Position numbers and translations under genes: made by a program. From positions 1 through 19,935 of the forward strand of contig CAJGCD010000027.1 of NCBI GenBank assembly GCA_904501715.1: a stretch of 19,935 bases of DNA, read 5' to 3'. This document shows, piece after piece, positions 16,190 through 19,935 of the stretch. This DNA comes from an uncultured Clostridia bacterium (GTDB lineage Bacteria; Bacillota; Clostridia; Oscillospirales; CAG-272). Every line of letters starts with the position of its first letter. Positions within the stretch are counted from its first letter, which is position 1. The notes beneath the pieces were generated by a model that saw only the letters and a program-made list of their open reading frames with translations, searched no databases and was not told the DNA's origin.

Positions 16190-16639
16190 TCAGACAAGGC
16201 TGATATATATATCCCGCTTGTCTGTGTCGGTTACCGAGCATTTCTTTATCTCGGCGCGTAGGTATGTGTCGGGGAGAGCGTATTCTATATTCTCGCTCCA
16301 TTCCACCAGGCATATACCGTTTCGGTCAAAATAATCGTAAAATCCTATGGAATAAAGGTCGTCCTCGTCCTCTATGCGGTACATATCAAAGTGAAATACC
16401 GAAAGGAGAGTGCCTTTATATTCGTTTACCAGAGCAAAGGTGGGGGATTTTACTCTTGCGTTGGGGGCGATAACAGAGGTAAAGCCTCGCGTAAATGCCG
16501 TTTTTCCAACGCCAAGGTCGCCGTAGAGGGCTATGAAGCGGGGAAGAGATTGGTCGCTCAGTATAGCCTGAGCCATCTCACGTCCAACCGCTTCCGTATC
16601 CTCGGCGGAATTTGTCGTAAGCTTTACAGGTAGGTTCAT
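16190..16639 (-). CDS. tsaE: tRNA threonylcarbamoyladenosine biosynthesis ATPase TsaE
   Basis: TsaE is the small P-loop ATPase that drives turnover of the TsaBD t6A complex. The P-loop GDLGVGKT is at residues 40-47. The TFALVNEY switch region, HFDMYRI and the Walker-B-like CLVEWSEN segment follow in family order. I chose ATG 16639, giving 149 aa, normal for TsaE. An upstream TTG at 16684 lies within fhs and has no advantage. The ATG is 4 nt after the fhs stop and lacks a clear nearby ribosome site, which suggests translational coupling to fhs. Confidence 0.94.
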   Translation of the reverse strand: MNLPVKLTTNSAEDTEAVGREMAQAILSDQSLPRFIALYGDLGVGKTAFTRGFTSVIAPNARVKSPTFALVNEYKGTLLSVFHFDMYRIEDEDDLYSIGFYDYFDRNGICLVEWSENIEYALPDTYLRAEIKKCSVTDTDKRDIYISLV

Positions 16640-16643
16640 ATTA

Positions 16644-18317
16644 TCAGAACAGTCCCGAAATATTTCCCTCGTCGTCAACGTCAATGTTGAAGGCAGCGGG
16701 AGCCTTGGGCAGACCGGGCATAGTCATTATAGCGCCCGTAAGGACTACTATAAACTCAGCGCCTGCCGAGAGCTTGACCTCACGAACTGTGAGCGAGAAG
16801 CCTGTGGGGCGTCCCAACTTTGCCGCGTCGTCCGAGAGTGAATACTGTGTTTTCGCGACGCAGATGGGGAAGGTTGAGTACTTGGGGTCAAGTGCCTCGA
16901 TCTCCGCTATATTCTTGAGCGCCGAAGCGTCGTACTTAACGTCAGACGCACCGTATATCTTAGTAGCGACGGCGTTGATCTTTTCCTTTATGGAAAGGTC
17001 GTCGGAGTACATAAACTCAAAATTCTTTTCCTTTTCGCAAGCGGCTACTACCTTATGAGCGAGCTCAATTCCTCCGTCTCCGCCCTTTGCGAATACCTCG
17101 GAGAGGGCAAAATCAGCGCCCTTTTCGGTGCATATCTTCTCAATATAAGCAAGCTCTGCCTCGGTATCTGTGCCGAAGCGGTTGATAGCTACTACAACGG
17201 GAAGTCCGTACTTGCGAAGATTGTCTATGTGAGCCTCAAGGTTAACAGCGCCCTTTGCCAGAGCGTCAAGATTTTCAGCGGCGAGCTCTGCCTTGGGGAT
17301 ACCGCCGTTGTACTTAAGCGCTCTTACGGTTGCAACAAGAACTACCGCGTCGGGTGTAAGCCCTGCCTTACGGCACTTGATGTCAAGGAATTTTTCAGCT
17401 CCAAGGTCAGCGCCAAAGCCTGCCTCGGTGATAGTGTAATCCGCAAGCTTGAGAGCCAGCTTTGTAGCTCTTACGGAGTTACATCCGTGGGCAATGTTAG
17501 CGAAGGGACCACCGTGTATAAGCGCGGGAGTATTCTCAACTGTCTGTACGAGGTTGGGCTTGATAGCGTCCTTAAGAAGAGCCGCCATAGCTCCGTTAGC
17601 GCGGAGCTGCTTGCAGTAGACCGGCTTGTTGTCGTAGGTGTAGGCAACAAGGATGTTTCCAAGTCTTTCCTTAAGGTCGGATATAGACTCCGCAAGGCAG
17701 AGAATAGCCATTATTTCGCTGGCAACGGTTATCATAAAGTGGTCCTGACGGGGGATACCGTCCATCTTTGTGCCCATACCTACAGTTACGTTGCGGAGAG
17801 CGCGGTCGTTGGTGTCGGTAACTCTCGCAAAGAGAATTCTTCTCTGGTCGATACCAAGCTCGTTGCCCTGCTGGAGATGATTGTCTATCATAGCCGAGAG
17901 CAAGTTGTTAGCCGCGGTTATGGCGTGGAAGTCACCTGTGAAGTGAAGATTGATATCCTCCATGGGAACGACCTGAGCGTAACCGCCTCCTGCCGCGCCG
18001 CCCTTTATGCCGAAAACAGGACCGAGAGAGGGCTCGCGGAGAGCGATGATAGCGTTCTTTCCTATCTTGTTCATAGCCATACCCAGACCTACCGAGGTAG
18101 TGGTCTTGCCCTCACCCGCGGGAGTAGGGTTGATAGCTGTTACAAGAATAAGCTTTCCGTTTTTGCGGTCTGCCGTCCTCTTGAGGAATTCATCGTTTAT
18201 CTTTGCCTTGTATTTTCCGTAAAGCTCCAGCTCGTCATCCTTTATGCCGAGATTTTTTGCGATGTCGGTTATTGGAAGCATTTTGGCTTCTTTTGCTATT
18301 TCAATGTCGGTTTTCAT
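16644..18317 (-). CDS. fhs: Formate-tetrahydrofolate ligase
   Basis: Fhs joins formate to tetrahydrofolate using ATP, producing 10-formyl-THF for purine and initiator-tRNA synthesis, and for acetogenesis where that pathway exists. The 557-aa length is normal. The P-loop TPAGEGKT is at residues 65-72, followed by the family hallmarks [20 protein letters not shown] and [17 protein letters not shown] lies 11 nt before the ATG. It is the first gene of the minus-strand cluster and has its own sigma-A-type promoter. Unlike the pfl operon, its short leader has no ZTP-riboswitch-like sequence. Its formate could come from PflB in the same window. Confidence 0.98.
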   Translation of the reverse strand: MKTDIEIAKEAKMLPITDIAKNLGIKDDELELYGKYKAKINDEFLKRTADRKNGKLILVTAINPTPAGEGKTTTSVGLGMAMNKIGKNAIIALREPSLGPVFGIKGGAAGGGYAQVVPMEDINLHFTGDFHAITAANNLLSAMIDNHLQQGNELGIDQRRILFARVTDTNDRALRNVTVGMGTKMDGIPRQDHFMITVASEIMAILCLAESISDLKERLGNILVAYTYDNKPVYCKQLRANGAMAALLKDAIKPNLVQTVENTPALIHGGPFANIAHGCNSVRATKLALKLADYTITEAGFGADLGAEKFLDIKCRKAGLTPDAVVLVATVRALKYNGGIPKAELAAENLDALAKGAVNLEAHIDNLRKYGLPVVVAINRFGTDTEAELAYIEKICTEKGADFALSEVFAKGGDGGIELAHKVVAACEKEKNFEFMYSDDLSIKEKINAVATKIYGASDVKYDASALKNIAEIEALDPKYSTFPICVAKTQYSLSDDAAKLGRPTGFSLTVREVKLSAGAEFIVVLTGAIMTMPGLPKAPAAFNIDVDDEGNISGLF

Positions 18318-18360
18318 GTTTTTTGAAGCTCCTTATCCTTACACGATCTATTATATATAT

Positions 18361-18389
18361 AGTATAACACGAATTTGTTTTTCTGTAAA
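18361..18389 (-). promoter_or_regulatory. Sigma-A-type promoter of the fhs cluster
   Basis: On the minus strand TTTACA (18389-18384), a 17-bp spacer and TATACT (18366-18361) precede fhs by 43 bp. A second, overlapping TATAAT-like sequence lies closer to the gene, around 18350. Confidence 0.7.
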
Positions 18390-18431
18390 GAGGAAAAAGG
18401 AAGTTTTTACCCCTTGTATCGGATTTTTTAC

Positions 18432-18460
18432 TTGACAAGGATAGGTATAGATAGTACAAT
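18432..18460 (+). promoter_or_regulatory. Sigma-A-type promoter of the HTH gene
   Basis: TTGACA (18432-18437), a 17-bp spacer and TACAAT (18455-18460). The transcript would begin near 18467, giving a leader of only about 15 nt. The -35 overlaps the right arm of a CCTTGT/ACAAGG inverted repeat (18412-18417 and 18435-18440). Confidence 0.75.
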
Positions 18461-18481
18461 GTTATTTGTGAGGTGATGCAA

Positions 18482-19264
18482 ATGTACAGCAAGGATAAAG
18501 TAAGACGGACGGTGATAAGGGCAGCTGTGGCGGAAGGAGGGGTGCAGCCAAGAGGCACAGCGCAGAGGCTTGGTATTTCCGAGGGCTCACTCCGCCGTGA
18601 ACTGGATAATATGGTGATGTCCGATGTGTTGGAAAAGCAGGGCAGGATATACCGCATAAGAGATGATATTGCCGCGGTTATAATAAAGGCACGCCGAGAT
18701 AAGGGTGAGGTCGTGGGGTATTCCCGCGAGGAAAAGGTGTTTTTGCGTGAGCCCGTAAGCTATTCGGAGGCGCAGACCTATGAATCCAACGTGCTTACGC
18801 TGTGTAAAACCGCAGACAGATATAAACGCTTTTTGCAGAAAAAATACAAAAATGTGGTATGCGGCATAATATATTCTGAGAAGGAGGGCGCTCCGTATGC
18901 GGTGCGTGAGCTGTTTGACTCGTGTCTTTGGGAGAAAGCTCTTGTTTCAAAGGGCTTGGGCGAGGAATTCGAGGGCTCAGCGCTCTGCGTTTCCGAAAGC
19001 TCCTTGCTTTGCGCAGGTGGAAACGCGGTATGCGATGTGAATATGAGCGGCAATATTGCCGAAGCACTGAGCGAGGTTCTTGAGCATATCAGACCAGAGC
19101 GTGTTTTTGTTGATTCGGTAGCCTTTGGAGACAGATTTGAAGATATTGCGCGGGTGTGCGGAGAAAAGAGTGTGGAATGTGTGGCACGGAGCACAGCGCT
19201 AAGCGTTGACGAGCTTGAGATGCTTGCGGAGCTCATAACGAAGATTTGTTTGTGTGATAAATAG
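18482..19264 (+). CDS. HTH-domain protein of unknown function, possible transcriptional regulator (260 aa)
   Basis: Residues 1-70 look like a winged helix-turn-helix: TAQRLGISEGSLRRELDNM is the helix-turn-helix and LEKQGRIYRIRDD the wing. The rest is not recognised. It is soluble, cysteine-rich, and contains NIAEALSEVLEHIRPERVFVDS, which loosely recalls the C-terminal region of ROK-family regulators. There is no ROK zinc motif or glycine-rich ATP loop, and it is shorter than the usual 380 aa or so, so a degenerate ROK-like domain is only a suggestion. I chose ATG 18482, preceded at 5 nt by AGGTGA. GTG 18473 and ATG 18476 are in-frame alternatives. It is divergent from fhs, so it might control that cluster or itself. 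Confidence 0.75.
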   Translation: MYSKDKVRRTVIRAAVAEGGVQPRGTAQRLGISEGSLRRELDNMVMSDVLEKQGRIYRIRDDIAAVIIKARRDKGEVVGYSREEKVFLREPVSYSEAQTYESNVLTLCKTADRYKRFLQKKYKNVVCGIIYSEKEGAPYAVRELFDSCLWEKALVSKGLGEEFEGSALCVSESSLLCAGGNAVCDVNMSGNIAEALSEVLEHIRPERVFVDSVAFGDRFEDIARVCGEKSVECVARSTALSVDELEMLAELITKICLCDK

Positions 19265-19291
19265 CTCTTGTTGGCTATGTAAAAAAAGAAA

Positions 19292-19523
19292 GGGGCTGTC
19301 TTATTAAGATGCCAGAAGTCGTGAAGACGTTCTCGTCGGCGTACAAAGGTACGCCAGAGAGCGTTTTCGCGGATAAAAAACACACATAAAAATGAAATTT
19401 GAAAGGTTTACCTTGAAAATTTCTACACAAAAACCGCTTTAACTATCCTTTTTTGATAGCAAAAGCGGCTTTTTTCATTTATTTCTTTGTGTGTTTTTGT
19501 TCTGCGCTGAATGAGACAGTCCC
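19292..19523. repeat. Compact multi-hairpin element with terminal inverted repeats (MITE-like)
   Basis: The ends are GGGGCTGTCTTATT (19292-19305) and AATGAGACAGTCCC (19510-19523). They are inverted copies with two differences, both of which would be G-U pairs in RNA. Inside are further inverted repeats: GAAGACGTTCTC/GAGAGCGTTTTC (19323-19334, 19357-19368) enclosing GGCGTAC/GTACGCC (19338-19344, 19349-19355); AAAAACACACA/TGTGTGTTTTT (19376-19386, 19488-19498) enclosing GAAATTTGAAAGG/CCTTGAAAATTTC (19394-19406, 19411-19423); and the terminator hairpin at 19434-19468. There is no coding frame of note and no clear target-site duplication. It could be a MITE or an RNA-level structured element, and copy number is unknown. 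Confidence 0.6.
19434..19475. terminator. Bidirectional terminator between convergent genes
   Basis: CCGCTTT (19434-19440) pairs with AAAGCGG (19462-19468), and CTATC (19443-19447) with GATAG (19455-19459) on the same stem. A T run follows on the plus strand, and an A run precedes it that serves the minus strand. It can end both the HTH gene transcript and the hemolysin III-family transcript. Confidence 0.85.
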
Positions 19524-19535
19524 ATTTTTGAGGTT

Positions 19536-19935
19536 TCAGAGCGCGTAGAGCATTACCGAAAGGGAATGCATTATGCTTCCGATTATGACGAAGAGGTGGA
19601 AGATAGAATGAAAATATTTTTTCTTCTTTCCGACCTTGTAGAACACAGTTCCCGCGGTGTATATTATTCCTCCTCCGAGGAGAAGGAAAAATCCTATGGG
19701 ACCAAGCGCTTTGTACATATCTACGATGCTTAAAAGTATGGACCAGCCTATACCTATATAACAGAGCATACTAAAGGTCTTGTATCTCTTTAGGTCTATG
19801 GCATTAAGGGTTACCGCAAGAGCCGTAAGTCCCCATACTATGGCGAAGATGATATACGCAGCGATTTTGTTGGTTCTGGTAAGAGCGCAGAGCAGCATAG
19901 GTGTGTAGGTTCCCGCTATCAAAAAGTATATTGTG
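19536..19935 (-). CDS. Hemolysin III-family (PAQR-like) membrane protein, C-terminal part
   Basis: The gene continues past the right edge, and 132 C-terminal residues are visible with an open frame to the edge (reading TIYFLIAGTYTPMLL). IAGTYTP is the hallmark of the hemolysin III/YqfA family, which belongs to the PAQR superfamily of seven-helix membrane proteins. About five hydrophobic helices remain, and the C-terminal histidines of the metal site are present in FHSIFHLFVIIGSIMH. Many members are annotated as hemolysins, but a hydrolase or membrane-homeostasis role is better supported for the superfamily, and toxicity should not be assumed. It ends 12 bp from the structured element, which supplies its terminator. 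Confidence 0.9.
   Translation of the reverse strand, partial: TIYFLIAGTYTPMLLCALTRTNKIAAYIIFAIVWGLTALAVTLNAIDLKRYKTFSMLCYIGIGWSILLSIVDMYKALGPIGFFLLLGGGIIYTAGTVFYKVGKKKKYFHSIFHLFVIIGSIMHSLSVMLYAL

Noticed and set aside
17055..18326. Long plus-strand open frame (423 codons) opposite fhs
   Set aside because: It lies entirely antisense to a full-length, motif-complete fhs. It has no ribosome site or recognisable domain, and arises from codon bias on the other strand.
18318..18481. A ZTP riboswitch in the fhs leader
   Set aside because: I looked for the CCGnCTGGGCA-type segment on the minus strand and did not find it. The leader is too short for the aptamer.
19281..19291. Target-site duplication flanking the structured element
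   Set aside because: The flanks are A-rich on the left and T-rich on the right, which is complementary, not a direct repeat, so insertion cannot be shown from this copy.
1..19935. tRNA or rRNA genes, CRISPR arrays, phage or transposase genes
   Set aside because: No cloverleaf with a GGTTCGAATC-like arm, no regularly spaced repeats and no integrase or transposase motifs were seen on either strand.

Overview
The window looks like chromosomal housekeeping and metabolic DNA from an anaerobic, Gram-positive, Clostridia-type bacterium of moderate GC. This is an inference. It rests on AGGAG-type ribosome sites, near-consensus sigma-A promoters with 17-bp spacers, oxygen-sensitive pyruvate formate-lyase with its activase, formate-tetrahydrofolate ligase, the MEP isoprenoid genes, and families common in clostridia (YhaO/YhaN, a MacB-like ABC fusion, an Amidase_6-type protein). 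No phage, conjugative, CRISPR or tRNA genes were found.

Layout, left to right. Positions 1-298 (-) hold the 5' end of a probable GH94 glycoside phosphorylase, divergent from a 75-aa protein of unknown function (481-708, +). A bidirectional terminator separates that gene from a convergent minimal amidase-domain gene (752-1336, -). The pfl operon follows: a consensus promoter, a leader matching the ZTP (pfl-motif) riboswitch with an overlapping terminator, then pflB (1600-3831) and pflA (3835-4542). Next is an SbcCD-like pair, a YhaO-type metallophosphoesterase and a YhaN-type ATPase (4596-8008, overlapping by 4 nt). From 8052 to 12658 all genes are on the minus strand: a D-2-hydroxyacid dehydrogenase, and a two-gene unit of a MacB-like ABC transporter plus a small membrane zinc-ribbon protein.

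The right half is a long minus-strand cluster starting at a promoter near 18361-18389: fhs, tsaE, tsaB, rpiB, ispD and ispF, with rpe after a 181-bp gap. It combines one-carbon activation, tRNA t6A modification, pentose-phosphate isomerisation and isoprenoid precursor synthesis. Divergent from fhs is an unrecognised HTH-containing protein (18482-19264, +). Between it and a convergent, truncated hemolysin III-family gene (19536-19935, -) lies a compact element of about 230 bp with terminal inverted repeats and several internal hairpins.

The clearest functional link is one-carbon metabolism. ZTP/ZMP accumulates when 10-formyl-THF is short. A ZTP riboswitch on pflBA would raise formate production, and Fhs, encoded in the same window, makes formate into 10-formyl-THF. 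The observations most worth following up are this riboswitch operon, the multi-hairpin element at 19292-19523, and a plus-strand terminator-like hairpin at 13647-13683 that has no plus-strand gene in front of it.
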